From positions 62,001 through 126,000 of the forward strand of contig CALDUY010000027.1 of the NCBI GenBank assembly GCA_937923405.1: a stretch of DNA of 64,000 bases. The letters run 5' to 3'. The notes beneath the pieces are model-generated. The model was not told where the DNA came from and did not search any database. It saw nothing but the letters and a program-made list of their open reading frames with translations. Both the position numbers and the translations under genes were made by a program. Source of the DNA: an uncultured Gemmataceae bacterium. Lineage in GTDB: Bacteria; Planctomycetota; Planctomycetia; Gemmatales; Gemmataceae. This document shows, piece after piece, positions 45,024 through 53,409 of this stretch (position 1 is its first letter; each line of letters begins with the position of its first letter).

Positions 45024-46879
45024 GCGTTCGCATGGTGCTGTTGCTGAGTCTCGTTTTGCTCACAGGGCCGGTCGTTCGGGCCGATGCGCCGAAACGTCCG
45101 AACATCCTCTGGCTGACCTGCGAGGACATGTCGGCCAACCTCGGGTGCTATGGCGACAAGTCGGCCATTACGCCGCACCTCGATCGTTTGGCCCGACAGT
45201 CGATCCGCTACACGCACGCTTTCAGCGTGGCTGGGGTCTGTGCCCCGTCGCGATCGTGCCTGATTACCGGTATGTATCCAACGACACTGGGGTCGCATTA
45301 CATGCGTTGCGCGGCGAGGCTGCCGGACGCGGTGAAAACCTACAGCGAACTGCTCCGCGAGGCCGGCTACTACTGCACCAACAACGTCAAAACCGACTAC
45401 AACTTCGACCGTGTGCCGCCGCGAGCCTGGGACGAGAACAGCCGCAAGGCCCACTGGCGCAACCGTCCCGCCGGCAAACCGTTCTTCGCCATCTTTAACA
45501 ACACCGTCACGCACGAGAGTCAGATTCGCGCTCCCCAGACACAGTTTCTGAAGCAGACGTCTCGGCTGACCGCGGCTCAGCGACACGATCCAGCCAAGGT
45601 CAGCGTGCCGCCGTTCCATCCCGACACACTCGAAGTGCGCCGCGATTGGGCCAGGATGTTCGATCTGATCACCGCGCTGGATTACTGGGTGGCCGATCAC
45701 CTCGCCGAGTTGGAGAAGGACGGTCTGACCGACGATACCATCGTCTTTTTCTACTCCGATCACGGCGTCGGCCTGCCGCGTGGCAAACGCTGGCTGTACG
45801 ACACGGGGATGCGGGTGCCGCTGCTGATTCGCTTCGGCAAGAACGTGGCCCATCTCGCCCCGAAAGGAGTGTCGCCGGGGGACAGTACCGAGCGACTGGT
45901 CAGCTTCGTCGATTTTGGTCCGACGGTGCTGAGCCTGGCAGGGGTGAGGCCGCCGGCAGCCATGCAGGGTGTGCCGTTCTTGGGGACTTACGAGGGCCAG
46001 CCGCGCGAAGCAGTCTACGGCATCCGCGATCGCATGGACGAGCGAAACGACACTACTCGGGCGGTGCGCGATCGCCGCTTTAAGTACCTCCGCAATTATC
46101 ACCCGTACAAACCGTGGTCTCAGCCGCTGGAGTACATGGAACACATGCCGACCATGCAGGCCTGGCGTCGGCTGGCGGCAGGTGGCGAACTGAGTGGTCC
46201 CGCTGCGCTGTGGATGCGGCCCACTAAACCGTTCGAGGAGCTGTACGACTTAGAAAAAGACCCATACGAGATCCGTAATCTTGCTGATGATCCGGCGCAT
46301 CGTCCGACGCTAGAGCGGCTCCGTCGTCTGCACTTGGACTGGTATCACCAGACACGCGATCTGGGGTTGATGCCCGAGGCGGAGGTGGAGGCGCGGTCCA
46401 AGGGCCGAACGCGCTTTGAGCTGGGGCAGGACGCTAAGGCGTTTCCTCGCGAAGCGCTGCTGCACGCCGCTGAACTGGTTGCCCAACCCTCGAAGGCCAC
46501 TGTGCCTGAGTGTCACAAGCTGCTCGCCAACCCGGATAGTGCCCTTCGCTGGTGGGGCGCGACCGGTCTGGGCGTTCATGGCAATGAGGCGGCGATCCCA
46601 GCGTTGCGGCAAGCGCTGAAGGATACGTCGCCCAGTGTGCGGGTCGCCGCCGCCGACGCCCTGCGCCGACGTGGCCAGACTGACGGCCTCCTCGATGTGC
46701 TGACGGAGTGCCTCAAGGACGACAACCCCTGGGTGCGGCACGCGGCGGCGCTGGCTCTCGATGAGTTGGGCCAGGCCGCCGCTCCGGCTCGTGCGGCCCT
46801 GCAGGCGGCGACGAAAGACTCCAACGAATACGTTGTTCGCGTCGTGACTCACACGCTGAATCAGTTGAAGGCTCGCTGA
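45020..46879 (+). CDS. Sulfatase with C-terminal HEAT repeats
   Basis: The product has 619 residues. A signal peptide (MSVRMVLLLSLVLLTGPVVRA) is followed by the sulfatase start PNILWLTCEDMSANLGCYG, which contributes metal ligands. The formylglycine site is C74-A-P-S-R in GVCAPSRSCLITGMYPTT. The second set of metal ligands is in FFYSDHGVGLPRGKRWLYDT (DH). These three features define a type I sulfatase or a related phosphonate hydrolase. Residues about 490-619 add HEAT/PBS-lyase-like repeats (PSVRVAAADALRRRGQTDGL, PWVRHAAALALDELGQ), an arrangement common in planctomycetes. A formylglycine-generating enzyme is needed; none is in the window. The substrate, probably a sulfated polysaccharide, is unknown. 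Coupled to the upstream hydrolase. Confidence 0.95.
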   Translation: MSVRMVLLLSLVLLTGPVVRADAPKRPNILWLTCEDMSANLGCYGDKSAITPHLDRLARQSIRYTHAFSVAGVCAPSRSCLITGMYPTTLGSHYMRCAARLPDAVKTYSELLREAGYYCTNNVKTDYNFDRVPPRAWDENSRKAHWRNRPAGKPFFAIFNNTVTHESQIRAPQTQFLKQTSRLTAAQRHDPAKVSVPPFHPDTLEVRRDWARMFDLITALDYWVADHLAELEKDGLTDDTIVFFYSDHGVGLPRGKRWLYDTGMRVPLLIRFGKNVAHLAPKGVSPGDSTERLVSFVDFGPTVLSLAGVRPPAAMQGVPFLGTYEGQPREAVYGIRDRMDERNDTTRAVRDRRFKYLRNYHPYKPWSQPLEYMEHMPTMQAWRRLAAGGELSGPAALWMRPTKPFEELYDLEKDPYEIRNLADDPAHRPTLERLRRLHLDWYHQTRDLGLMPEAEVEARSKGRTRFELGQDAKAFPREALLHAAELVAQPSKATVPECHKLLANPDSALRWWGATGLGVHGNEAAIPALRQALKDTSPSVRVAAADALRRRGQTDGLLDVLTECLKDDNPWVRHAAALALDELGQAAAPARAALQAATKDSNEYVVRVVTHTLNQLKAR

Positions 46880-47065
46880 GTCGGTTTTCAGTGCGACAAG
46901 GCATGCACTCAACCAGGCTGATGCCGCGATTTGGGCAAGCGCGGCAGCTTGGCCTAGAATGAAGTCTTGAGGAAAAGTGCAGTTCGTTGGGGGGATTCGT
47001 CGATCCTTGTCAGGGATAGCGCCAACAATAATAGCGATGGTGCTGTCCTGACGACGGGGGTAGGG

Positions 47066-48358
47066 ATGCAGCGGCTCCGACTTTTGCTTCTGCTGGCACT
47101 GACCTGCCCGGCGTGCGCGCCGCCGCAATGGTGTGTTCCCGAGCCACTCTACCGCGTGCCGTGGATCGATGAAAGCGCAGATCCCGCCGGTCATGTGATG
47201 ATTGATGGGGAGAATCTCCGCGCCTTGGCTGGGGAGGCGATCGTCCGAGCGGCCGCTTTCCATCCTCAGCCGACTCAGCCGTATCACCTTCTGGTACTTT
47301 CCGGAGGCGGGTTTCAAGGGGCGTTCGGGGCGGGCATTCTCAAAGGCTGGAGTGACTCAGGCTGTCGGCCCATGTTCGACGTGGTAACCGGCGTCAGCAC
47401 GGGCGCGATCATCGCTACGTTCGCCTTTTTGGGACCCCAGTACGACGACCTGTTGCGCGAAAACATGATTGGCGTGGTCAAGCGCGACATTCTCCAGAAG
47501 CGTGGGCCGCTAGCGTTGTTCTTCCGCGACGGTCTGAACTCCACGGATCGCCTGGAAGAGCGCATCAACGAGGGCATCACGCCAGAGATTCTCGCTCAGG
47601 TGGCCGAGGCTCACGCAGCGGGACGGCGGCTTTACGTCGCCACGACCAATCTCGACACGGGCCGACTGGTCATCTGGAACATGGGCGCGATCGCCTCGCG
47701 CGGCGACACCGAGGCACTGCATCTGTATCGCAAAATTATCCTCGCGTCGTCGGCCATTCCCGGAGCCATGCCGCCCGTCCGGCTGCCGATCGAAGTCAAC
47801 GGCCAGTGCTACATCGAACGGCACGTCGACGGAGCCGCTGCCGGCGAGTTGGTCTATCGGCCGTTCATGGTGGCCGATCTGAACCGCCTGCGTGGCTGTC
47901 ATCCGCCACATGCCCATGCCCCGCCTGGCTCTCGACTGTACGTCATCATCAACGGCAAGCTCTATGCGGATCCGAAATGTGCCCGACCGCGGGTCATCGG
48001 TATTCTCAGCGACTCGACAGGGACCGTGCTGTACAACAAGACCCGCGACGAGATGCACCGTGTCTACCTGCACTGCTTGCAGACCGGCGTTCGCTTCCAG
48101 GCGATCGAAGTACCCAGCGAAGTAAAGATCAGCCGTGGCGCGCTTCGAGTCACGCCGGAGGAGCAACAGTTGCTCTACGACCTGGGATACGAACGTGGGC
48201 AGCGAGCCAGCAGTGCCGTGGGCTGGCGTGATGTGCCGCCCGACACCGCCCCCGACGAGCAGGAGATTCCGCGCTCGGGCACCCGGTTCTCGACCGGCGA
48301 GAACCCCAGGATCGTGGAGCCGACGCCACTGCTCAAGGATGCAGCAGAGTTGAAATAG
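47066..48358 (+). CDS. Patatin-like phospholipase, probable lipoprotein
   Basis: The product has 430 residues. The N-terminus (MQRLRLLLLLALTCPAC) looks like a lipoprotein signal with Cys at 14 or 17. The patatin oxyanion loop is LSGGGFQGAFGAGIL (about 79-92). The nucleophile is Ser111 in GVSTG (G-x-S-x-G). The catalytic Asp lies in HVDGAAAG (DGA motif). Expected activity is acyl hydrolysis of membrane lipids. ATG at 47066 is chosen because it begins the signal sequence; the frame's ATG at 46967 would add 33 residues without a signal. It ends 2 bases from the convergent phosphoglycerate mutase gene. Regulation not visible. Confidence 0.9.
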   Translation: MQRLRLLLLLALTCPACAPPQWCVPEPLYRVPWIDESADPAGHVMIDGENLRALAGEAIVRAAAFHPQPTQPYHLLVLSGGGFQGAFGAGILKGWSDSGCRPMFDVVTGVSTGAIIATFAFLGPQYDDLLRENMIGVVKRDILQKRGPLALFFRDGLNSTDRLEERINEGITPEILAQVAEAHAAGRRLYVATTNLDTGRLVIWNMGAIASRGDTEALHLYRKIILASSAIPGAMPPVRLPIEVNGQCYIERHVDGAAAGELVYRPFMVADLNRLRGCHPPHAHAPPGSRLYVIINGKLYADPKCARPRVIGILSDSTGTVLYNKTRDEMHRVYLHCLQTGVRFQAIEVPSEVKISRGALRVTPEEQQLLYDLGYERGQRASSAVGWRDVPPDTAPDEQEIPRSGTRFSTGENPRIVEPTPLLKDAAELK

Positions 48359-48360
48359 CG

Positions 48361-49569
48361 TTAACTCGCACCCAGGAAATGTGGCATCAACTCGTGGCCG
48401 CGCTCGAAGACGTGCGGACTCGATGCCGCGACGATCTCGTCGTAGCTGGGTTGTCCCAACGAGGTGAGGCCTGTGCCGGCCATCGCGAACGGCACTGCAC
48501 CGTAGCTGTGCGCTCGGCTACGCAGCGTCGTGCGATGATCCGGGGAAACGAGGATGCGATAGTCGCCGAATCGCGGCAGCGCTTCCAAAAGTGGGCCGAC
48601 AATGTGTTCGTCAATCCGCTCCAGGGCCTTGACTTTCTCGTCGGCGCGGCCTTCGTGCGAAGCCTCGTCGGGAGCCTCGATGTGGACACAGACCAAGTCA
48701 TGCTCGGCCAGGGCCTGCACGCCATAGCGTCCCTTGGCGGCGTAGTCGGTGTCAAGGTAGCCGGTGGCTCCGGGAACGTCGATCCGCGTCCAGCCCAGCA
48801 GCACGCCCACGCCGCGCACCAGATCGACGGCACTGATGATCGCGCCGCGAGGGCCGTAGACCTCGGCGAACGGTCGCAGGCTGGGAGCGCGGCCCTGGCC
48901 CCACAGCCAGATTTGCGTAGCGTCGCGTTTGCCGGCCTGGCGTCGCCGCTCATTCACTGGATGGTCGCGCAGAATAGCTCGACTTTTCTCCATAAGCGAT
49001 CGTAAAAGATCGGAACCTGGTCCCTGGGGCAGATGGTCGGCGATGGGCTGCTCGGGCACATCGTGGGGCGGCTGCGTTTTCGTCGCCGTTGTGAATGGCC
49101 CGTCGCCCTGACCACGGTAGACCAGGATGTTGCGGTAACTGACGCCGGCATGGAACTCCAACGGCGTGCCGGGGCCACCCAGCGCCTGGTGCAGCGCCTC
49201 GATCAGCGGTCGGCCCTCCTCAGAGGTGATGTGTCCAGCGGTGAAGTCGCGCATCTTCTCGTCGGCGACGTGAACGAGGTTGCAGCGAATGGCCCAATCA
49301 TGGCGACCCAGGGCAATGCCCATCGCCGCTGTCTCCAGCGGTGCCCGGCCAGTGTAGACCTGAAGCGGATCGTAGCCAAACAGGCTGAGCGTAGCGACAT
49401 CGCTGGCCGGCGTCAGAGGTTCGGGTACGTTGTTGGTCCGACCCACGAAACCGCTCTGGGCGATGCGATCCATGTTCGGCAGCCGTGCCGCTTGCAACGG
49501 GGTGAGGCCGCCCAGCGACTCTTGCGGCTCGTCGGCACAGCCATCGGGAATGACGATGACGTACTTCAT
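48361..49569 (-). CDS. apgM: Cofactor-independent phosphoglycerate mutase, archaeal type
   Basis: The product has 402 residues and matches the archaeal-type (ApgM) branch of the alkaline phosphatase superfamily. Landmarks: N-terminal metal/phosphate site MKYVIVIPDGCADEP, the conserved NMDRIAQSGFVGRTNNVPEP, and PASDVATLSLFGYDP, where the Ser of PASD is the nucleophile. Further C-terminal metal ligands lie in VCVHIEAPDEASHEGRADEK and YRILVSPDHRTTL. It interconverts 3- and 2-phosphoglycerate in glycolysis and gluconeogenesis. In bacteria, members of this group may also act as homoserine kinase-like phosphotransferases, so the assignment is probable, not proven. 23 bases downstream of the RmlD-like gene. 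Confidence 0.9.
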   Translation of the reverse strand: MKYVIVIPDGCADEPQESLGGLTPLQAARLPNMDRIAQSGFVGRTNNVPEPLTPASDVATLSLFGYDPLQVYTGRAPLETAAMGIALGRHDWAIRCNLVHVADEKMRDFTAGHITSEEGRPLIEALHQALGGPGTPLEFHAGVSYRNILVYRGQGDGPFTTATKTQPPHDVPEQPIADHLPQGPGSDLLRSLMEKSRAILRDHPVNERRRQAGKRDATQIWLWGQGRAPSLRPFAEVYGPRGAIISAVDLVRGVGVLLGWTRIDVPGATGYLDTDYAAKGRYGVQALAEHDLVCVHIEAPDEASHEGRADEKVKALERIDEHIVGPLLEALPRFGDYRILVSPDHRTTLRSRAHSYGAVPFAMAGTGLTSLGQPSYDEIVAASSPHVFERGHELMPHFLGAS

Positions 49570-49592
49570 CGGACGGTATCTCCTCCTTGAAT

Positions 49593-50672
49593 CTAGTCTC
49601 GCGAGACGACAGCTCGATGGCCAGCCAGCCGCTCCAGGATCTCCTCGACCACCGACTCGCCACCGGGTTTGCGGTACAGTTGTTGACTCAGCAGGGTGAA
49701 CGAACCGCGCCAGTTGGTGGACCGTTCTTCGTGCCAGTGACGATCGGTGGGTACGAAGCGTGGGTCAATCGGCCAAGGATGAAACGGATTGCCGCCCAAC
49801 AGGCCGATCAGTTTCGCCGAGTTCATGCTGACGTTGCCGGCACGTGGCGGGATCGGTCCGGCCTCCTTACGCGGACAGCCGCGCAGTAATTTCGGATCAT
49901 AGCCCCCCACTTTGTTGACGATTTGGCCGATCTGATTGAGGGTGACGGCTCGCGGGCCGCCCAGGTGATACAACCCCGAGGCCGAACTTCGTAGGAACCA
50001 CTCGAAGACACGGTTGAGATCGTCGCAATACGTTGCCGAGCGAACCTCGTCGAAGTACAGCGTGGCGGGCCGACCGGCGCGGAAACGCGACTGGATCCAA
50101 TCAATGGCCCCAGCGTGACGATTGAAGCTCGGTCCCATCGGCAACGAGATGCGCAGGATCGCCGCCTCGGGCACCAACTCAGCCACCACACCTTCTCCTG
50201 CGTACATGGTCTTGCCATATACCGTGACGGGATCGACCGGATCGGTTTCCACGTAGCCGCCGTCGCCCACACCAGAGTAGACCAGGTCCGACGACAGATG
50301 CACCAGCCGCGCTCCATAGCGTTGGGCACAGCGAGCGACGTGTTCGGCACTGGTGACGTTGGTGCGATGGGCCATCTCTGGGGCGAGTTCGCACGACTTG
50401 AGAGCACAGTTGCCAGTGGTGTTGAGGACAGATCGGAAACGATGCTCGCGGAACAGCTCGTCGAGAGCGTCGAGGTCTTCGGTGTCCAGCGGGACAATGC
50501 CCGGTCCCGTGAGTTGCCAGGTGACGGTGGGGCGAATGCCGATCACTTGTCCCGGATAGTGCCGTTGGAAGTGGAACAGAGCATTGAAGCCGGCCACGCC
50601 CGAGATACCGGTCACGAGCAATGGTAACGGTAGCGGGCCAGGGCAGGGGAGAACGTCGAGAACCGGAGTCAT
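49593..50672 (-). CDS. RmlD-like sugar nucleotide reductase (SDR family)
   Basis: The product has 359 residues. The Rossmann motif is LVTGISGVAGFNALFHF (about 20-36), and the catalytic Y-x-x-x-K is YGKTM in VTVYGKTMYAGE, with the Ser in LVHLSSDLVYSG. The pattern of substrate-binding residues matches the RmlD/NAD-dependent epimerase-dehydratase branch (dTDP-4-dehydrorhamnose reductase-like). It may serve in deoxysugar or cell-surface polysaccharide synthesis, but no other rml gene is nearby, so the substrate is open. The start at 50672 is preferred; the longer frame from 50819 runs through the tRNA gene. It shares the strand with apgM. Confidence 0.85.
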   Translation of the reverse strand: MTPVLDVLPCPGPLPLPLLVTGISGVAGFNALFHFQRHYPGQVIGIRPTVTWQLTGPGIVPLDTEDLDALDELFREHRFRSVLNTTGNCALKSCELAPEMAHRTNVTSAEHVARCAQRYGARLVHLSSDLVYSGVGDGGYVETDPVDPVTVYGKTMYAGEGVVAELVPEAAILRISLPMGPSFNRHAGAIDWIQSRFRAGRPATLYFDEVRSATYCDDLNRVFEWFLRSSASGLYHLGGPRAVTLNQIGQIVNKVGGYDPKLLRGCPRKEAGPIPPRAGNVSMNSAKLIGLLGGNPFHPWPIDPRFVPTDRHWHEERSTNWRGSFTLLSQQLYRKPGGESVVEEILERLAGHRAVVSRD

Positions 50673-50692
50673 AGATCCTGGAGGGAAACAAG

Positions 50693-50775
50693 TGCCGAGG
50701 GCGGGACTCGAACCCGCACGTCCTTTCGGACAGCAGCTCCTAAAACTGCCGTGGCTGCCATTACACCACCTCGGC
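50693..50775 (-). tRNA. tRNA-Leu(UAG)
   Basis: The minus strand folds as an 83-nt class II tRNA. The acceptor stem is GCCGAGG paired with CCTCGGC and the discriminator is A. The anticodon stem is GCAGT/GCTGC with loop TTTAGGA, so positions 34-36 read TAG (codon CUA). The long variable arm (TGTCCGAAAGGACG) and the G37 after the anticodon are typical of leucine tRNAs. The T-arm is GCGGG-TTCGAGT-CCCGC. CCA is not encoded directly: the bases after the discriminator are CTT. Confidence 0.95.
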
Positions 50776-50888
50776 ACGGTTACGCATTTCCAGTGTAGAC
50801 ACCCTACCAGACCCGTCAAGGCGTTCCCGGGTTCGTCACGACGAACGACTGGCCAGTCCGTGCGACGACACTTACATTATTTCCATCT

Positions 50889-51066
50889 CGACAGGTTCGC
50901 GAGAGGGGATGCCTTCTCGTGACGAAGAGGGAAGCCGGTGTGAATCCGGCGCAGGGCCGCTGCTGTGTTCGGCCAGGGTCGCGCCACTTGATGCCACTGT
51001 GAGCTATTCACGGGAAGGCCGGCGCGGATCCGCTAGGAGCCGTTAGCCAGAAGACCTGCCTGTCGA
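50889..51066 (+). promoter_or_regulatory. Cobalamin (B12) riboswitch
   Basis: The leader contains the conserved B12-riboswitch landmarks in order: GAAGCCGGTGTGAATCCGGC (50931-50950), then CGCAGGGCCGCTGCTGTG, the P6/L5-type TGCCACTGTGAGCTATTCAC, and the B12 box AGCCAGAAGACCTGCCTG (51045-51062). A closing P1 stem can form between CGACAGG (50889-50895) and CCTGTCG (51059-51065). The riboswitch is read on the plus strand toward the DUF1559 gene at 51205. Ligand binding is expected to change transcription or translation of that gene. Confidence 0.93.
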
Positions 51067-51117
51067 GCGTTGTTCGGTGCCTCGGATCCAGGCCACCGGG
51101 CAGGCAGGTTCTTCCTT
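51054..51117 (+). terminator. Candidate riboswitch-controlled terminator
   Basis: ACCTGCCTG at 51054-51062, part of the B12 box, is perfectly complementary to CAGGCAGGT at 51101-51109. This is followed by a pyrimidine stretch (TCTTCCTTT). A shorter internal hairpin (CGGTG with CACCG) lies in the loop. As the 51054-51062 segment is also needed for the ligand-bound core and P1, the two structures are mutually exclusive. Which state allows transcription cannot be told from sequence. Confidence 0.55.
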
Positions 51118-51204
51118 TGTTTGCGCGCGTGCGCTAGCACTGTCTGTCCGCGCCCTGGTTTCGCAGGCACTCGTTCGTCCGTTCCGACGAAAAGGAGTTG
51201 ACCT

Positions 51205-51981
51205 GTGTTTCACGTCTGTGGCGCTCGACGCGCTTTCACCCTCCTCGAATTGCTGGTGGTCATCGCGATCATCGCTGTGCTGATTGGGCTGCTGTTGCCA
51301 GCCGTGCAGAAGGTCCGCGCCGCTGCCGCCCGCATTCAGTGTGCCAACAGTCTCAAACAACTCGGGCTGGCTCTGCACCACCACGCCGACGTCAACGGCG
51401 GACGCTTCACCGTCTCGTCGATGCGGTCGTCGCCCTCGGTGCCGTTCCTTGATCTGTACTGGTTCGGGCTGATTGTCGACAACACCTCGAATCCTCGCAT
51501 CATCGATCCTAGCCGCGGTATCCTCGCTCCGTACCTAGAAGGCAACCGAGCAATTGTGCAGTGTCCGAATTTCACTCCCGAGCGATTCACGCTGCGCTTC
51601 AACATTCCCGTGGCCAGCTACGCTTATAACGACAACTTCTCCAACTGGGACGTGGCCGGCGAAACCATCGTCTCAGTCACCAACCGTCGCGGCACGTCCA
51701 ACACCATCGCCTTCGCCGACTCGGCCAACGTGCCGTTCCTGGCTCCGTTCGAGCGCTTGACCGAGAACTGGTATCTGTCGGCTCCATCGCAACGATTCCC
51801 CAACGTCCACTTCCGCCACGACGGCATCGCTAACGTCTGCTTCGCCGATGGCCACGTCGAGACGCGAACGCCGACGATCAACGGTGCCCCCTCGTGGGAG
51901 AACCCCCAGGCGACGGCATTGCGAACCCGCGAGCGCGTCTGGGACATCGGCAGCGACGACACCCAGTTCGGTCGCGATTGA
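51205..51981 (+). CDS. DUF1559 family prepilin-like protein downstream of a B12 riboswitch
   Basis: The product has 258 residues. The N-terminus has the pilin-like sequence [20 protein letters not shown] followed by [20 protein letters not shown], the DUF1559 hallmark. Near the C-terminus [19 protein letters not shown] fits the family's H-X9-DG motif exactly. GTG start with an AAAGGAG ribosome-binding site 7 bases upstream. The protein should be processed by a prepilin peptidase and assembled in, or secreted by, a type II secretion/pseudopilus-like system; direct evidence for DUF1559 function is lacking. It is the first and only visible gene under the B12 riboswitch. It lacks any B12-binding or transport domain. 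Confidence 0.92.
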   Translation: MFHVCGARRAFTLLELLVVIAIIAVLIGLLLPAVQKVRAAAARIQCANSLKQLGLALHHHADVNGGRFTVSSMRSSPSVPFLDLYWFGLIVDNTSNPRIIDPSRGILAPYLEGNRAIVQCPNFTPERFTLRFNIPVASYAYNDNFSNWDVAGETIVSVTNRRGTSNTIAFADSANVPFLAPFERLTENWYLSAPSQRFPNVHFRHDGIANVCFADGHVETRTPTINGAPSWENPQATALRTRERVWDIGSDDTQFGRD

Positions 51982-52094
51982 GCGCGCAAGCGACATGCGG
52001 GGGAAGAGGTCCTCCTTACACTGGATTTCTCTGCTAAAGAAGAGAGAAATTGTCGTTGTAAGAGAGGCGCAGTTGAGAGTCTGTGCGTTGAGTT

Positions 52095-52120
52095 CCCCTC
52101 TCCCCAAGCGGGGAGAGGGG
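52095..52120. repeat. Perfect 11-bp hairpin (CCCCTCTCCCC)
   Basis: CCCCTCTCCCC (52095-52105) and GGGGAGAGGGG (52110-52120) form a perfect 11-bp stem with loop AAGC. It lies about 115 bases after the DUF1559 gene. No T-run follows on the plus strand, so it is more like a dispersed palindrome than a standard terminator. Confidence 0.65.
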
Positions 52121-52269
52121 CGGGAGCGAGGGGGGGCGATGTTGCCCCAAATTACTACCACCTCGTGGAGTTGTTTTATCGCTTACTCATGATTTTGCCC
52201 CGTTTGGGACTGTCGCCAATCGACCGGGGCTTCTCCGTTTGCTGACGGTGGCACAGGTGCGGTCGGATG

Positions 52270-52640
52270 ACACAGATCATCGCACATCGTTTAGCGAACA
52301 CCTCACGCAGCACGGTCGGCAACATCACTGGCCGATTCTTGTCTCCCTTGGCTTGACGAACGGTCAGTTGGTTCCGCTGCAGATCCCACGTCCTTGACGC
52401 GGAGCCGGCACGCTTCCATCAGGCGCAGCCCTGCCCCATACATCAACCGAGCTAGGGTGCCGTAGGGGTCGCGGGTGTCCAGGGCGTCGATCGTCTGAAG
52501 GAGTTGAGCCACCTCGACCCGTGACAGAACGACCGGCATGCGCTTCGGCCGCCGCGCCCGGACGGCATGCAGTTCGCCAACATCCTGATCTCGAGGCGTT
52601 TTACGGGAGAGGCCTCCTAGTTTCGGTTAGATGGTTTTTC
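52270..52640 (-). pseudogene. Integron-type tyrosine recombinase remnant
   Basis: The minus strand encodes a decayed integrase of the integron/XerCD type. The readable segment ELHAVRARRPKRMPVVLSRV then EVAQLLQTIDALDTRDPYGT then LARLMYGAGLRLMEACRLRV, KDV matches the middle of IntI-like proteins (box I begins GAGLRLMEACRL, with the catalytic Arg). An extra G in the GTGGGATCTG run (52385-52387 on plus) shifts the frame. With it removed the protein continues DLQRNQLTVRQAKGDKNRPV then MLPTVLREVF, the expected next part. The C-terminal HxxR and catalytic Tyr region is missing, as is most of the N-terminal half. It cannot be active as it stands. Confidence 0.78.
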
Positions 52641-52723
52641 CCTGCTGCCACTGAGAGGGCAAAAGGAATATCCATCAAGGGGTTAGGTCGAGATCAAATG
52701 GGGTACTCTGCCGGGTGTTAGGC
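52626..52723 (+). other. Possible attI-like recombination region
   Basis: Three GTTRRRY integron core sequences occur in 98 bases beside the 5' end of the integrase remnant: GTTAGAT (52626), GTTAGGT (52682) and GTTAGGC (52717). The last is identical to the standard attI-type core. The expected chance of one is about 1 in 1000 per position, so three is notable. The true attI is not certain. The rest of 52640-52986 shows no gene. Confidence 0.5.
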
Positions 52724-52986
52724 CGCGCTGGCGCGAGGTTGGTCGGATTAGGCCGCCGCCGGCGCGGCCTTAATCCGTGCTAGTTGAACTAGCCCAAAGG
52801 TGTGTGCCGTCAAGGGCAACGTAGTTCTGGAGGAGCGAGCCATAACCACTGCTGTGTCAAGCAGATCCACTGCAAAAAAGTCCGACGAAAAAACAGCAAA
52901 AAAGAGTTGTCAGGTAGCGGAAGGGCAATTAGGATTAGGCTGCACGTCAGTGGTAGAATTACTAGTTCGGCGAAGGAGGCGCACGG

Positions 52987-53316
52987 ATGGGCGAGCCACC
53001 GGAACTGCTCGACGGCGCTCGCGTCCTGGCGTTCGCTGTCGTTGATGCTGCGGTGGTTCCGACCGGAGCCACAACGCACCGGATCGAGAGCGAGGTGTTG
53101 GGTCCGGCTGCTGGGCTGGCCGTCGCCCGGTACGACGGCGACGGCCAGTTCTACCTGTTCTACTGCGACTCGGACTGGCAAGTCGTCACCGACACCTGCC
53201 ACCCGACGCTGGAGCTGGCCCGCGAGCAGGCCGAGTTCGAGTACCGCGGGGTGTCGGCCCGCTGGGACACAAGGCACGCCGAACCAGGCGCTGCACCTGA
53301 CCGGCGGGGCATGTAG
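52987..53316 (+). CDS. Integron cassette gene 1: hypothetical protein
   Basis: The product has 109 residues. A strong ribosome-binding site (AAGGAGG, 7 bases upstream) fixes the ATG. The sequence looks like a small alpha/beta protein (GLAVARYDGDGQFYLFYCDS then DWQVVTDTCHPTLELAREQA) with the final helix EQAEFEYRG; an immunity-protein-like fold is possible but not established. The last 13 codons lie within the attC-like site, as is usual for cassettes, and read EPGAAPDRRGM. Larger overlapping frames in this region (for example at 52802) are shadows. Function unknown. Confidence 0.7.
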   Translation: MGEPPELLDGARVLAFAVVDAAVVPTGATTHRIESEVLGPAAGLAVARYDGDGQFYLFYCDSDWQVVTDTCHPTLELAREQAEFEYRGVSARWDTRHAEPGAAPDRRGM

Positions 53317-53374
53317 CGTTTCCGGGACGTGTAGCTCACTGGTGCCCCGCCGCTGCTAAGCGGGGTCGTTCGGC
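53278..53374 (+). other. attC-like site 1 (97 bp)
   Basis: The site is bounded by the complementary boxes GCCGAAC (53278-53284) and GTTCGGC (53368-53374), in the position of the R''/R' boxes of integron attC sites. Between them GCGCTGCACCTGACCGGCGG leads into CGGGGC and the 3' half carries GCCCCGCCGCTGC, so the whole site can fold into a long imperfect hairpin. The boxes differ from the RYYYAAC/GTTRRRY consensus by one base. Site 2 has the same length and the same GCACCTGACC core. Confidence 0.7.
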
Positions 53375-53409
53375 GGCTCTTAGGAGTGTGTCTCGCGAGG
53401 ATCCAGGCA

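Noticed and set aside
44879-46144. 421-residue minus-strand frame opposite the sulfatase
   Set aside because: Overlaps the sulfatase and hydrolase genes entirely; no domain recognised, typical GC-rich antisense frame.
52802-53359. 185-residue frame overlapping integron cassette gene 1
   Set aside because: Lacks a ribosome-binding site and its Ser/Arg-rich sequence is a shadow; the frame at 52987 has AAGGAGG and protein-like composition. Its end (NQALHLTGGA) is just the attC-like site read as protein.
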